From: Emticicia agri
GTDB taxonomy: Bacteria; Bacteroidota; Bacteroidia; Cytophagales; Spirosomataceae
Direction: 5' to 3'
Assembly: GCA_945860265.1 (NCBI GenBank)
Contig: CAMAQF010000028.1
Coordinates: forward strand, 1 to 45,710
DNA length: 45,710 nucleotides
Both the position numbers and the translations under genes were made by a program. Below the pieces are notes generated by a model. That model made no database searches. It was not told the origin of the DNA and saw only the letters and a program-made list of their open reading frames with translations. Numbering within the stretch: the stretch's first letter is position 1; the number at the start of each line of letters is the position of its first letter. Below, piece after piece: positions 27,902 to 37,253 of this stretch.

Positions 27902-28504
27902 ATGCCAGCAATAAAACCCAAACGTAAAGGTCCTGCAATGGACATGACAGCGATGTGTGATGTGGCATTCTTGTTATTATCATTCTTTATCATGACTACC
28001 CAGTTTAAAGGTCAAGAATCGGTAACAATTGAAACACCTTCCTCAATTTCGCAGACAAAAATCCCTGAAACGGGTGTTGCTACGATTAGTATTGACCCTA
28101 AAGGAAAATACTATTTCGGTATAGCAAATGCAAAAGAGCGTGGCGAATTGTTTCAAAGAATGGCTCAGAAATATGGTGTTTCTGTGAATAACGGAGACCT
28201 AAAAAGCTTTGAAAAATTATCAGATTTTGGTATCAGTATTGCAGGATTAAAGCAATATTTGAATCTAGCCCCAGAAGTCCAACTTAATGTTGTAATGGCA
28301 GGTATTCCAAACGATAGTACTAAAAGTGAATTAGGAGAATGGGTTTCTACTTATTTGAAAGAGGTAAACCCATCTGCCAAATTAGCCATAAGAGGCGATG
28401 CTGCCACCAATTATCCAGCAGTAAAGCAAGTACTCAATGAGCTTGGTAAAAGAGACATCAATAAATTTCAGTTAATCACTGGTGTTGAAGGTGCTCCAAA
28501 TTGA
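27902..28504 (+). CDS. exbD: ExbD/TolR family protein, first copy
   Basis: 200 residues. One N-terminal span begins with MDMTAMCDVAFLLLSFFIMT, where the aspartate in CDVAF is the proton-carrying residue of ExbD. The periplasmic part contains LAIRGDAATNYPAVKQVLNELGKRDINKFQLIT, the conserved C-terminal fold. It is longer than E. coli ExbD (141), with an insert around residues 70-110. It works with ExbB and TonB. Confidence 0.9.
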   Translation: MPAIKPKRKGPAMDMTAMCDVAFLLLSFFIMTTQFKGQESVTIETPSSISQTKIPETGVATISIDPKGKYYFGIANAKERGELFQRMAQKYGVSVNNGDLKSFEKLSDFGISIAGLKQYLNLAPEVQLNVVMAGIPNDSTKSELGEWVSTYLKEVNPSAKLAIRGDAATNYPAVKQVLNELGKRDINKFQLITGVEGAPN

Positions 28505-28549
28505 GTTCAAACAAAATTTAGTTAATAACAATCTAAACATTGTATTGCA

Positions 28550-29101
28550 ATGGCAGAAATGGACACCTCCGGTGGTGGTGGCAAAGGTGACGGTAAAGTC
28601 CGGGCAAAAAAACAATCAGCTAGAGTCGATATGACTCCAATGGTTGACTTGGGTTTCTTACTAATAACATTCTTTGTATTTACCACGACGTTTAGTAAGC
28701 CTAACATGATGAAGCTTAATATGCCCGAAAAACCTAAGGATGACGAGCCTATTGAAACTTCTGAAATGAAGGAATCAAATACTATTTCTATCTTAATGGG
28801 TAAAGATAATCGTATTTTCTATCATCAGAAATCAGCGAAAACTTTAACGCCCGAATTTATGATGGAGTCAGATTATTCAAAAGAAGGTATTCGTACAGCA
28901 ATATTAAAAGGTAGGGTAAATGCAACTTCTCCTGAGAAGTTTACCATAGTTATCAAGCCAACAGATGATGCAACGTACAAGAATACAGTCGATATTTTGG
29001 ATGAAATGTCAATCACCAAATCAGAGCTTTATGCAATTGTTGACCCAACTCCTATTGAGTTGGATTTATATAAGCAGAAAATCGCTGTTCCAAAAAAATA
29101 A
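28550..29101 (+). CDS. exbD: ExbD/TolR family protein, second copy
   Basis: 183 residues. The start MAEMDTSGGGGKGDGKVRAKK is glycine- and lysine-rich. The span VDMTPMVDLGFLLITFFVF has the key aspartate in VDLGF. The periplasmic part ends in KNTVDILDEMSITKSELYAIV. The copy differs clearly from the first one, so the two may form a mixed dimer inside the ExbB ring. Tandem ExbD genes are common in Bacteroidota TonB loci. Confidence 0.9.
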   Translation: MAEMDTSGGGGKGDGKVRAKKQSARVDMTPMVDLGFLLITFFVFTTTFSKPNMMKLNMPEKPKDDEPIETSEMKESNTISILMGKDNRIFYHQKSAKTLTPEFMMESDYSKEGIRTAILKGRVNATSPEKFTIVIKPTDDATYKNTVDILDEMSITKSELYAIVDPTPIELDLYKQKIAVPKK

Positions 29102-29161
29102 TTAAGTGTATTCATTAGTCGGTGTTTCATAACATAAACTACTGATTAAAATTAAATAAAT

Positions 29162-29983
29162 ATGGACCCTAAAAATAATGTCGAAGTTACCTTAGATGAT
29201 ATGGTGTTCGAGACCCGTAACAAGGCCTACGGAGCGTATGACCTAAGAAAGACATACAAAAAGACAGTAAACCGTTCTCTTTTGTATGGTACGGTGGCGT
29301 TTTTGGCGGCGTTAGGTGCTCCGATGCTTTATGCGTCAATTCAACCAAAAACAAAAAAAGAAGTTGCGGTTGAAATTGATTTAACAAAGTTGAAGGAGGA
29401 AAAAGTCGAAGATAAACCTTTAGACCTTCCACCACCACCACCACCAGAGCAAAAGCCACCAGAAGTCCAAACGATCAAGTTCTTACCTCCTGAGCCAAAG
29501 CCAGATGAAGAGGTCAAGAATGAAGAGCCACCACCGCCAGCCGAGCAAATCGAAAAGGCGGTAATTTCAAACGAAACTAAGGAAGGTATCGAATCTGATG
29601 AGGTAGCAGCCGCTCCCCCAGTTGTAGAAGCTCCAAAAGCCGTTGAGATCGAGCAACCAAAAGAAGACGAAATCTTTACAACTGTTGAGCAACAACCTGA
29701 ATTTCCAGGTGGTATCAAAGAGATGTATGGTTTTATCGGTAAAAACTTGAAATACCCATCGGCTGCTCAAAGAGCAAACGTTTCTGGAAAAGTTTTTGCA
29801 AAATTCGTTGTTGAGAAAGATGGTAGTTTAGGAGATGTGCAGATTTTGAAAGGAATCGGTTTTGGTTGTGACGAAGAAGCACAACGTGTATTAAAATCAA
29901 TGCCAAAATGGAATCCTGGTAAACAAAATGGTCGTAACGTAAGGGTTTTCTTTACGATGCCAATTTCATTCGTTCTTGAATAA
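29162..29983 (+). CDS. tonB: TonB energy transducer
   Basis: 273 residues. The cytoplasmic N-terminus FETRNKAYGAYDLRKTY is the usual start of Bacteroidota TonB, followed by one span (SLLYGTVAFLAALGAPML). A proline- and glutamate-rich periplasm-crossing region (about 75-150, with LPPPPPPEQKPPE) leads to the C-terminal TonB domain: PEFPGGIKEMYGFIGKNLKY, then GKVFAKFVVEKDG, then NPGKQNGRNVRVFFTMPI. It passes proton-motive energy to SusC-like outer-membrane receptors. The stop TAA overlaps the next ATG as TAATG. Confidence 0.93.
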   Translation: MDPKNNVEVTLDDMVFETRNKAYGAYDLRKTYKKTVNRSLLYGTVAFLAALGAPMLYASIQPKTKKEVAVEIDLTKLKEEKVEDKPLDLPPPPPPEQKPPEVQTIKFLPPEPKPDEEVKNEEPPPPAEQIEKAVISNETKEGIESDEVAAAPPVVEAPKAVEIEQPKEDEIFTTVEQQPEFPGGIKEMYGFIGKNLKYPSAAQRANVSGKVFAKFVVEKDGSLGDVQILKGIGFGCDEEAQRVLKSMPKWNPGKQNGRNVRVFFTMPISFVLE

Positions 29984-30201
29984 TGTTGCAGAATCAAAAG
30001 CCAAAAGGTTTCAGTCAATTCACAATATACATGAGAGCATTTACTGCTATTGCTTATATTGCTATGGGAATTTATGTTTTTATGAGACGTTCATTTCTCC
30101 CTTTTTCTGATGGAGTTGCCATGATAATAAGTTTTTTAATCATTTTTTATGGAATTTTTAGAGCTTGGGGAGCATATAATGCTTACAAAAACAATCCTTG
30201 A
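29983..30201 (+). CDS. Small membrane protein coupled to tonB
   Basis: 72 residues with two hydrophobic spans (FTAIAYIAMGIYVFM and GVAMIISFLIIFYGIFRAWGAY). It overlaps the tonB stop by one base, so translation is coupled. No known function; a role in assembling or anchoring the TonB machine is only suggested by position. Confidence 0.7.
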   Translation: MLQNQKPKGFSQFTIYMRAFTAIAYIAMGIYVFMRRSFLPFSDGVAMIISFLIIFYGIFRAWGAYNAYKNNP

Positions 30202-30221
30202 TAATTGATTGAGTAATATAG

Positions 30222-30253
30222 AGCCACCTCCGAGTTTGGAGGTGGCTTTTTTG
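30222..30253 (+). terminator. Rho-independent terminator of the exbB-tonB operon
   Basis: AGCCACCTCC (30222-30231) and GGAGGTGGCT (30238-30247) form a perfect 10-bp stem with a 6-base loop, followed by TTTTTG. It ends the operon 20 bases after the small membrane protein. Confidence 0.92.
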
Positions 30254-30430
30254 TTTGTAGCTTGGTGGAAGACTTTTAAATTCATATGTTGCGTCTTAAA
30301 ATGTTATTTATTTTTTAAATTTGGAATTTTTTGAATATTTTTATATATTTAGCAAATAATCTAAATATATATTTGTTAAGACATTATTTGCGTTTTTTAT
30401 GCCATTAAATTTTAAACATTATAATTTATA

Positions 30431-31333
30431 ATGAAAAGGATAATTATAGCAGTATGCACTGCAATCGTTTTTTCTCAATGTAGTTCACAGGAAAAGCAAG
30501 ATTTGCCTAATGAAGGTGAAATTACAATTGCCGCCGATGAATCATTACAGCCAATTGTTGAAGCCGAAATTATGGCATACAACGCACATTATCCAAAGGC
30601 AAAGATTAATGTGATTTACATGCCTGAGCAAAAAGCAATGCGATTAATGATGAATGATTCGGTAAATATTGCAATTGTTACACGAGAGGCAACAGCGGGC
30701 GAAAAAGCAGTTTATACCAATAATAATATACCTTATCTACCTGCTAAAATGGCATTAGATGGAGTAGCGATCATTAGTAACATGGAAAGCCCAATCAAAA
30801 ATATTAATCTTCATGAATTAAAAACAATGTTTGAAGGCAAGAAAAACATAGATATAAAGTTAGTATTTGATAACAGCAGTTCAAGTAACCTAAATTATAT
30901 GATTCAAAGATTAGGTTTAAAGGATGTTAATAATGCTAATATTTTTGCGGCTAATGGAAATAAAGACGTTATTAAATACATAAAGAAAAACAAAAATGCG
31001 ATTGGTTTTATCGGAGGTAATTGGATTAGTGACATTGACGATTCAAAAAGTCAAAATTTCATTAATAGTATTCATGTAGTTGGAATTTCTGATACAAAAA
31101 CTCCAGATAATTACTACAAACCAACAACTGCGAGTTTAAAGGCTCGTAAATACCCTTTTGAAAGAAAAGTGATTCTTCATACCAAGAAAGGCTATGGCTT
31201 AACAAGTGCGTTTATAAGATTTTGCTGTGCATATATTGGTCAGTTGGTAGTAGAAAAGTCTGGTTTATTGCCATATTATATATACAAACGAGAAATAATT
31301 ATTGAGAAAAAACCAATAGGTAAATTGCCGTAA
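30431..31333 (+). CDS. PstS-like substrate-binding lipoprotein
   Basis: 300 residues. The leader MKRIIIAVCTAIVFSQCSS has a lipobox-like site with the cysteine at residue 17. The body starts EGEITIAADESLQPIVEAE and shows the periplasmic binding protein type 2 fold used by PstS (VNIAIVTREATAGE, IKYIKKNKNAIGFIGGNW). No pstCAB or phoU genes are near. Related genes sit behind TonB clusters in other Bacteroidota, so a link to that system rather than to phosphate uptake is possible. Ligand unknown. Confidence 0.8.
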   Translation: MKRIIIAVCTAIVFSQCSSQEKQDLPNEGEITIAADESLQPIVEAEIMAYNAHYPKAKINVIYMPEQKAMRLMMNDSVNIAIVTREATAGEKAVYTNNNIPYLPAKMALDGVAIISNMESPIKNINLHELKTMFEGKKNIDIKLVFDNSSSSNLNYMIQRLGLKDVNNANIFAANGNKDVIKYIKKNKNAIGFIGGNWISDIDDSKSQNFINSIHVVGISDTKTPDNYYKPTTASLKARKYPFERKVILHTKKGYGLTSAFIRFCCAYIGQLVVEKSGLLPYYIYKREIIIEKKPIGKLP

Positions 31334-31488
31334 TTGTTATTTATTAACAAATATCAAATCTCGGATTTTTAACGAATTATTAACACTTTTCAAGGTAACT
31401 TTCAAAATAATAATCTGTCTAACCAACATTAGCAAAAGAATAAAAATGAGAAGTCTTAAATATTTTTTTATCTAAACTACATTTTATT

Positions 31489-31496
31489 TAACTTTG
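31489..31496 (+). promoter_or_regulatory. Possible -7 box TAACTTTG before the TPR gene
   Basis: TAACTTTG fits the Bacteroidota -7 consensus TAnnTTTG and lies 51 bases before the ATG at 31548. No convincing -33 TTTG is seen, so this is tentative. Confidence 0.35.
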
Positions 31497-31547
31497 CTAA
31501 CTTTTAATTAAAACTAAGAATCTGTAAACCTAACTTTTAGAGTGAAA

Positions 31548-33278
31548 ATGAACAAGATGTTAAAATCTTTGGCAGTAACAGCAATGGCTGTTCTGACGAT
31601 GTCGTTCCAAACAATCGCACAAACTGTGCAGGACGGACTGAAAAATTTGGAGTCTGAACGTTACAATGCTGCTGAAACCATTTTCAAGCAATTGGCATCT
31701 TCTGCACCTACCGCAGAGAATTACTACAATTTGGGTTATTTCTACCTCAATTTACAGGATGATCAGTTTGATTTAGTAAAGGCAACAGATGCATTTACTA
31801 AAGGTGCTGCGACTAACGAAAAGAAACCTGACCCAATAAACCGTGTTGGTTTGGCGACTGTAAAGTTATTGTCAGGCGACAGAGCAGGTGCGAAAGCAGA
31901 TTTTGATTTGATAAAAAAAGACACCAAGAACAAAAATGCAGATGTATTATTTCGTATTGGTGAAGCTTATGCTTTAAATGTAAAGGTAAATGATCCTGCT
32001 GAAGCTGTATTAAATATTCAAGCTGCGTTAGATTTACAGAAAGTTAAAAATAACCCAGATTACTACATTGCCATGGCTAAAGCCTACCTTATCAAAAATG
32101 ATGGAGGTGCTGCAATGACAGCATTGGAAAATGCCGCTAATATGGGACAAAAGTTGGCTGTTATTAAGACAATAATGGGTAAGGTATGGTATCAAGGTAA
32201 GCAATATCAAAAAGCCCAAGGCTATATAAATGAAGCAATTACAGCTGATCCAACTTATTCACCAGCCTATTTTCTTTTGAGTAGGTTATTTACCACTTTT
32301 GGTAAGTATAAACAAGCCGCTGAGAATGCAAAATTAGGTTTGGATAATAGTGAGGCCACACCTGCTGCAAAATTACTCTATATTAAATTAGCCACAGCAA
32401 GTAAAGATTATGATGGTGCATTAAATGTTTTAAATCAGATTTTTGAAGCAGAAAAAGATCCAATCAAATTTCGCTTGAAAGGCTATATTCATACTGAAAA
32501 AGGCGAAGGCGCAGAAGGAGTAAAAAATATCACACAATTCTTGACGCAAGCTGAAAAACACCGTCACTTATCTTCAGATTGGGGTATGTTAGGCCGTGCG
32601 TATGCTTCTATCAAAGACGATGCAAACAAGAAATTGAATGATTCATTGGCGATTATCCACATGGATATAGCAATAGAAAAAGGTGACTCTACTTTTGACT
32701 ATCATGGTGCAATAATTAATACGCATAAAGTAGCCAAAAACTGGCCAAAAGTAGCTGAACGTTACGAAAAAAATATTGCTAGATCTAAAAAGCCAGCAGA
32801 TGCACCAGTTTATTATAACCTAGCAGATGCTTACATGCGTGCAAGAAACTTTGTAAAAGCTGATACCGTTTACTCTAAAGCAATCGAATTGTATAAAGAT
32901 ATTTGGATGTTCCCACATATACAAAAGGCACGTGCAAAACAATACGCTCTTGGTACAACTGTTGATAGTACATTCTTGGCTGCACCATTGTATGAGAGAT
33001 ATATCAATGTTTCTACTGATGCGATGAAGGCAGATGTGAAAAATGCAAAGTATTTCTCAGAGGCTTACGGCTATTTAGGATACAAGGCATTATTAGTAGA
33101 GAAAAACCCAGTAAAAGCAACTGAATTTATGAATTTTGCTTTGAAGTATGACCCTACCAATACAAAAGCAACTCAAGTATTGCAAAGTATTAGTGGTACT
33201 ACTCCAGCTGCGGGTACAGCAACTCCTCCGAATAATAATTCCCCGAATGGAGGAACAGGAGCACAACCGAAAAATTAA
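31548..33278 (+). CDS. Secreted tetratricopeptide repeat protein
   Basis: 576 residues from the ATG at 31548; a GTG two codons upstream is an alternative. The signal peptide is MNKMLKSLAVTAMAVLTMSFQTIAQ. Repeats of about 34 residues run through most of the protein (for example YNAAETIFKQLASSAPTAENYYNLG and YQKAQGYINEAITADPTYSPAYF). The tail is rich in Pro, Asn and Gly. It follows the PstS-like gene and the TonB cluster in the same direction and may scaffold envelope complexes. Exact role unknown. Confidence 0.88.
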   Translation: MNKMLKSLAVTAMAVLTMSFQTIAQTVQDGLKNLESERYNAAETIFKQLASSAPTAENYYNLGYFYLNLQDDQFDLVKATDAFTKGAATNEKKPDPINRVGLATVKLLSGDRAGAKADFDLIKKDTKNKNADVLFRIGEAYALNVKVNDPAEAVLNIQAALDLQKVKNNPDYYIAMAKAYLIKNDGGAAMTALENAANMGQKLAVIKTIMGKVWYQGKQYQKAQGYINEAITADPTYSPAYFLLSRLFTTFGKYKQAAENAKLGLDNSEATPAAKLLYIKLATASKDYDGALNVLNQIFEAEKDPIKFRLKGYIHTEKGEGAEGVKNITQFLTQAEKHRHLSSDWGMLGRAYASIKDDANKKLNDSLAIIHMDIAIEKGDSTFDYHGAIINTHKVAKNWPKVAERYEKNIARSKKPADAPVYYNLADAYMRARNFVKADTVYSKAIELYKDIWMFPHIQKARAKQYALGTTVDSTFLAAPLYERYINVSTDAMKADVKNAKYFSEAYGYLGYKALLVEKNPVKATEFMNFALKYDPTNTKATQVLQSISGTTPAAGTATPPNNNSPNGGTGAQPKN

Positions 33279-33292
33279 GATATTTAGTATAT

Positions 33293-33335
33293 CACCAAAA
33301 AAGCCTAACTGATATGCAGTTAGGCTTTTTTGGTG
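33293..33335. terminator. Bidirectional terminator after the TPR gene
   Basis: Perfect 19-base arms CACCAAAAAAGCCTAACTG (33293-33311) and CAGTTAGGCTTTTTTGGTG (33317-33335) around a 5-base loop. The A-run and T-run on both sides make it work in either direction. Confidence 0.92.
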
Positions 33336-33460
33336 TTGAATAATAAATTATTTCTGCGAAAAGATACATTTCCTAGAAAATGCTTTATTTTTGTCATTCA
33401 TACATAAATTAAATCATTTTTAGGTAAACTAACGTTTTAATTGATAAAGAACAAATAAAT

Positions 33461-34033
33461 ATGTTTAACTTAGTAATATTCGGGCCTCCAGGAGCGGGAA
33501 AAGGTACGCAGTCAGCAAAGATTATCGATAAATATAGGTTAGCCCATATTTCAACTGGTGATATGTTCAGAATGCATATTAGTCAAAATACAGTTTTGGG
33601 GCAAAAAGTAAAACAAATTCTAGCTGATGGTCTTTTAGTTCCAGATTCTATAACAATTGATATGTTGGAAGAAGAAGTTCAGAATAATAAAGAGGCAACT
33701 GGTTTTATTTTTGATGGTTTTCCTCGTACAGTTGCTCAAGCTGAGGCCTTGGACAGGTTTTTGGAAGGAAAGAATGAAAAAATTGATTTAGTTTTACAAT
33801 TAGATGTGACGGAATCAGAAATTAAGAGTCGTATAGCTGAAAGAAAAAAAGTTAGCGGAAGAGCAGATGACGACGAAGATAAGTTAATTAAGCGTATTGA
33901 CGAGTATTTTACCAAAACTATTCATGTCTTGCCATTTTACCAAGAACAAAATAAAGTTGTCAAGATAAATGGTATTGGTGAAGTGGCAACAATATACGGT
34001 ATGATTTGTGACGCAATAGATGAAGTAAAATAA
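33461..34033 (+). CDS. adk: Adenylate kinase
   Basis: 190 residues, the short form without a zinc-binding LID. The P-loop is GPPGAGKGTQ (residues 7-16), the AMP site is HISTGDMFR, FDGFPRTVAQAEAL is the conserved DGFPR(T) segment, and SGRADDDEDKLIKR is the short LID and following arginine. It balances ATP, ADP and AMP in the cytoplasm. obg follows 97 bp later; the adk-obg pair is common in Bacteroidota. Confidence 0.97.
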   Translation: MFNLVIFGPPGAGKGTQSAKIIDKYRLAHISTGDMFRMHISQNTVLGQKVKQILADGLLVPDSITIDMLEEEVQNNKEATGFIFDGFPRTVAQAEALDRFLEGKNEKIDLVLQLDVTESEIKSRIAERKKVSGRADDDEDKLIKRIDEYFTKTIHVLPFYQEQNKVVKINGIGEVATIYGMICDAIDEVK

Positions 34034-34042
34034 TAGAATTAT

Positions 34043-34099
34043 TCCTCGTTAGAGGATTTTTAGTATATTTTAAAGTAATAATATCATTTAAAATATACT
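34043..34099. repeat. Two hairpins between adk and obg
   Basis: First, TCCTC-GTTA-GAGGA followed by TTTTT (34043-34061), a weak terminator. Second, a 13-bp perfect AT-rich inverted repeat AGTATATTTTAAA (34062-34074) with TTTAAAATATACT (34087-34099). Together they may reduce read-through from adk into obg. Confidence 0.5.
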
Positions 34100-34130
34100 T
34101 ATACTGTACATTGAGATATTAAATTAAGGT

Positions 34131-35120
34131 ATGACGAGTAACTTTATTGATTACGTAAAAATAAATTGTGTTTCAGGAAATGGTGGTGCAGGTTCAAGGC
34201 ACTTTAGGCGAGAAAAACACGTACCTAACGGAGGACCCGATGGTGGTGATGGTGGTAGAGGTGGACATATTGTTTTACGTGGAAATTCTCAATACTGGAC
34301 TCTTCTGCACCTAAAGTATCAAAAACACATAAAAGCACAACATGGTGCTGGCGGAGAAGGAGCAAAACGCTCTGGTCGCCAAGGTGAAGATGAATTTATT
34401 GAAGTTCCTCTCGGAACAATTGCAAGAGATGCAGAAACAGGTGAAGTAATAGGTGAAGTAACCGAGGACGGACAACAAATAATTATGCTTTCTGGCGGTA
34501 GAGGTGGCTTAGGTAACTGGAACTTCAGAAATTCGACCAATCAGGCACCTGAATACCATCAAACTGGCGACCCTGGTCAAGAGTTGTGGATAATTTTAGA
34601 ATTAAAAGTATTAGCAGATGTGGGTCTGGTTGGTTTTCCAAATGCTGGAAAATCAACATTGCTTTCTGCGGTATCAGCAGCTAAACCAGAAATTGCAGAT
34701 TACCCTTTTACAACACTTACCCCAAATCTTGGCGTTGTTTCCTATCGTAATTTCAAATCGTTCGTAATGGCCGATATTCCTGGAATTATCGAAGGTGCAT
34801 CTGAGGGTAAAGGTCTTGGACTTCGTTTTTTAAGACACATCGAAAGAAATTCAATTTTACTATTTGTAGTGTCGGCAGATGCTGAAAACCCATTAAAAGA
34901 ATACAAAACTCTACTCAAAGAATTAAAACTTTATAACCCTGAATTGCTCGACAAAAAAAGAGTTTTAAGTATTTCAAAGATTGATCTGATTGACGAAAAA
35001 CAAATAAAAAAAATAAAAGCTAAAATCCCCGAAGATTTACCTTTTGTGTTTTTTTCGGCAGTAACAACTCAAGGAATTGATGACTTGAAAGACTTGATTT
35101 GGGAAAATTTAGGAAGATAA
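34131..35120 (+). CDS. obg: Obg family GTPase
   Basis: 329 residues. The glycine-rich Obg fold occupies about 1-158 ([45 protein letters not shown]). The G domain has G1 [10 protein letters not shown]2/switch [12 protein letters not shown]3 [10 protein letters not shown]4 SKIDL and G5 FFSAVTTQG. No C-terminal OCT domain is present, as in E. coli-type ObgE. It acts in 50S ribosome assembly and stress control. Confidence 0.96.
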   Translation: MTSNFIDYVKINCVSGNGGAGSRHFRREKHVPNGGPDGGDGGRGGHIVLRGNSQYWTLLHLKYQKHIKAQHGAGGEGAKRSGRQGEDEFIEVPLGTIARDAETGEVIGEVTEDGQQIIMLSGGRGGLGNWNFRNSTNQAPEYHQTGDPGQELWIILELKVLADVGLVGFPNAGKSTLLSAVSAAKPEIADYPFTTLTPNLGVVSYRNFKSFVMADIPGIIEGASEGKGLGLRFLRHIERNSILLFVVSADAENPLKEYKTLLKELKLYNPELLDKKRVLSISKIDLIDEKQIKKIKAKIPEDLPFVFFSAVTTQGIDDLKDLIWENLGR

Positions 35121-35278
35121 ATATTGTATTAAACCTGCTTATTTGCTTTCGATTTGTTTTTACAGTAATCTAAACTGAACTTAGAGTATGTAATTTAAAG
35201 AATTATGGGCTACAAATATAAAAATATAAGTTGGTTGATTATTAGTCTGAGCTGAGTAAGCTAAAACACATTTTACGG

Positions 35279-35466
35279 TGTATCCAATAGTTTAGACAGT
35301 TTTTTTTCTATTGTTTTTTTAAAATTTTCTTTTTTTGCTGCTTTTTTTCTTTTGTTAATAAGTGTGTAAAAGTGTATAAGTTAGGCTACTTGCAAATAAA
35401 CTTTATCAGGTGTTTGATAGCTTAAGCTTTGAGAAAAACGCTCTTGATTATAAAAATTGAAGTATT
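35279..35466 (-). mobile_element. IS3-family remnant: end repeat and transposase C-terminus
   Basis: On the minus strand a frame ending in TAA at 35381-35383 reads KYFNFYNQER, then FSQSL, then SYQTPDKVYLQVA, matching the C-terminus of IS3-type integrase-core transposases. The plus-strand CCAATAGTTTAGACAG within 35279-35299 looks like the terminal inverted repeat of the element. Everything upstream of about 35466 is gone and replaced by the T9SS protein remnant, so the element was cut by a deletion. It cannot move by itself. Confidence 0.7.
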
Positions 35467-36059
35467 TTTGGAATACAGGAGCAACTTTAAAGGGAATTTC
35501 GGTTGACAAAGAGGGTGTTTATAATTTAAAAATTAAGGATGACAAAAATTGCCTATCAAAATCAACTTCTTTTGAAGTATTTGTAAAATCAATACCACCA
35601 ATTCCTGACGTAAATATTGAAGGAGCATTTCAACTTTCTGCTCTTCCAAAATCTGCATTTTTTAAATCAGTTTTTTAATTGGAAAAAAGATAATTAGGAA
35701 CTAACAATAATATCATCCATTTTAGAGCAAATGTATCTGGTAATTACTCAGTACGAACAGCATGGCCTTACGAATTAACAAATGGCAAGTCAACGATTTG
35801 CTATTCTCATTACTCAAATATTGTAGAAATATTTAACCCCTTTCTCGACAAAGGGCTAAGGGTTTATCCAAACCTTACAGGGATATTCACAATTGAAACA
35901 ATTGGCGATATCCCAAATGCTGAAATATCTTTGTTTACTCTCAACTGGCAAAAAGTATATACTATCTATTTAAATGATTTAAAAGCAAAAAGAACCCTTG
36001 ATTTTAGACATTTAGAAAAAGGTGTATATATTATTCGCCTTATGAGGGGCTACTATTAA
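35463..36059 (+). pseudogene. C-terminal wreck of a T9SS-secreted protein
   Basis: The frame begins at the IS junction with YFWNTGATLKGISVDKEG, a PKD/Ig-like adhesin repeat, and runs to a TAA at 35676-35678. The same frame resumes after 35700 (RANVSGNYSVRTAWPYEL) and ends with a T9SS sorting domain (GLRVYPNLTGIFTIE ... FRHLEKGVYIIRL) at 36057-36059. Between the two pieces, reading FFNWKKDN in a shifted frame restores a typical Ig-like strand, so at least two frame changes occurred in 35665-35700. The 5' part of the gene is absent. It was a large secreted or surface protein; no start remains. Confidence 0.7.
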
Positions 36060-36231
36060 GCATTATCCAAAATAATTATCAAATAAAAAAATGGGGCTGG
36101 AAATATTTTCGCCCCTTTTTTATTTTGTTTCTAAGCATAACCATAGTAATTTTGAAACATTAAAGATGAGAAGGAGTAAAAAGCCGTAAAAACAATTTTG
36201 TAACCCTTTGACTACTGTTAATTATTGATTT

Positions 36232-36606
36232 ATGAAAGAATATTTGCCTTCCGATTTTCTCCCTATTTTAGTACTCATTGTAGCGGCCATCGGCTTTATT
36301 GTAACTACGATGATTGTGACCCATTCGATAGGCCCAAAAAGAAATAGTGAATTAAAAGATGCACCATTTGAGTGCGGTATTGAATCCGATGGCGATGCAC
36401 GTGCACCGATTTCAATTAAATATTTCCTTACTGCTATTTTATTTGTTCTTTTCGATGTTGAGGTTATTTTTATGTACCCTTGGGCAGTGAATTTCAAGAA
36501 ACTTGGCTGGTTTGGTTTTACCGAAATGGTGGTTTTCTTAACCCTTTTGATGGCTGGTTTTTACTACGTTATTCGCAAAGGCGTTTTGGATTGGGAAAAA
36601 GACTAA
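36232..36606 (+). CDS. nuoA: NADH-quinone oxidoreductase subunit A
   Basis: 124 residues with three membrane spans. The conserved loop is KDAPFECGIESDGDARAPISIKYFLTAILF (ECG cysteine included), followed by FDVEVIFMYPWAV, both hallmarks of NuoA. It belongs to the membrane arm near the quinone site. It starts the ten-gene nuo run; nuoB follows 92 bp later. Confidence 0.95.
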   Translation: MKEYLPSDFLPILVLIVAAIGFIVTTMIVTHSIGPKRNSELKDAPFECGIESDGDARAPISIKYFLTAILFVLFDVEVIFMYPWAVNFKKLGWFGFTEMVVFLTLLMAGFYYVIRKGVLDWEKD

Positions 36607-36698
36607 TAATTTGTTTGTAATCAAACAAATCAAGTTAACACGTAGTTGAAATAATAGAACTTGTAGAAATACAATTATACTATTGATAATCAGAAAAT

Positions 36699-37244
36699 AT
36701 GAGTAATAAAATAAAAACAGTCGAAGCACCTAAAGGATTTGAAGGTTCAGGTTTTTTTGCAACTTCTTTTGAAAATGTAATCGGTATTGCCCGAAGTAAA
36801 TCATTATGGCCCTTACCATTCGCAACCTCTTGTTGCGGCATTGAGTTTATGGCAACGATGGGTGCTCATTATGATATCTCTCGTTTTGGGTCAGAGCGTC
36901 CAAGTTTCTCGCCTCGCCAAGCCGATTTATTGATGGTAATGGGAACCATCGCAAAAAAAATGGCTCCAATTTTGAAACAAGTTTACATACAAATGGCTGA
37001 ACCTCGTTGGGTAATTGCCGTTGGTGCTTGTGCCTCAAGTGGTGGTATTTTTGATACATACTCAGTTTTGCAAGGTATTGATCGTGTAATTCCAGTTGAT
37101 GTGTATGTGCCAGGTTGTCCGCCACGTCCTGAACAAATCTTAGACGGTTTAATGCAAATTCAAGAATTGGCTGTCAATGAGTCTTTACGCCGTAGAAATA
37201 CCGACGAATATCAAAACTTATTGGAATCGTATAACATTCAATGA
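36699..37244 (+). CDS. nuoB: NADH-quinone oxidoreductase subunit B
   Basis: 181 residues. The ligands of the N2 [4Fe-4S] cluster are visible in [22 protein letters not shown] and [10 protein letters not shown]. It carries the last cluster before quinone in complex I. The following DUF29-like gene starts only 9 bp after the stop. Confidence 0.96.
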   Translation: MSNKIKTVEAPKGFEGSGFFATSFENVIGIARSKSLWPLPFATSCCGIEFMATMGAHYDISRFGSERPSFSPRQADLLMVMGTIAKKMAPILKQVYIQMAEPRWVIAVGACASSGGIFDTYSVLQGIDRVIPVDVYVPGCPPRPEQILDGLMQIQELAVNESLRRRNTDEYQNLLESYNIQ

Positions 37245-37253
37245 TTTTTTGTT

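Noticed and set aside
29341..29718. 125-codon minus-strand frame rich in Gly and Ser
   Set aside because: It is the antisense of the proline-rich part of tonB, which gives Gly/Ser-rich artefacts.
30431..31333. PstS-like gene considered as part of a phosphate ABC transporter
   Set aside because: No pstC, pstA, pstB or phoU is nearby, so only the fold is claimed.
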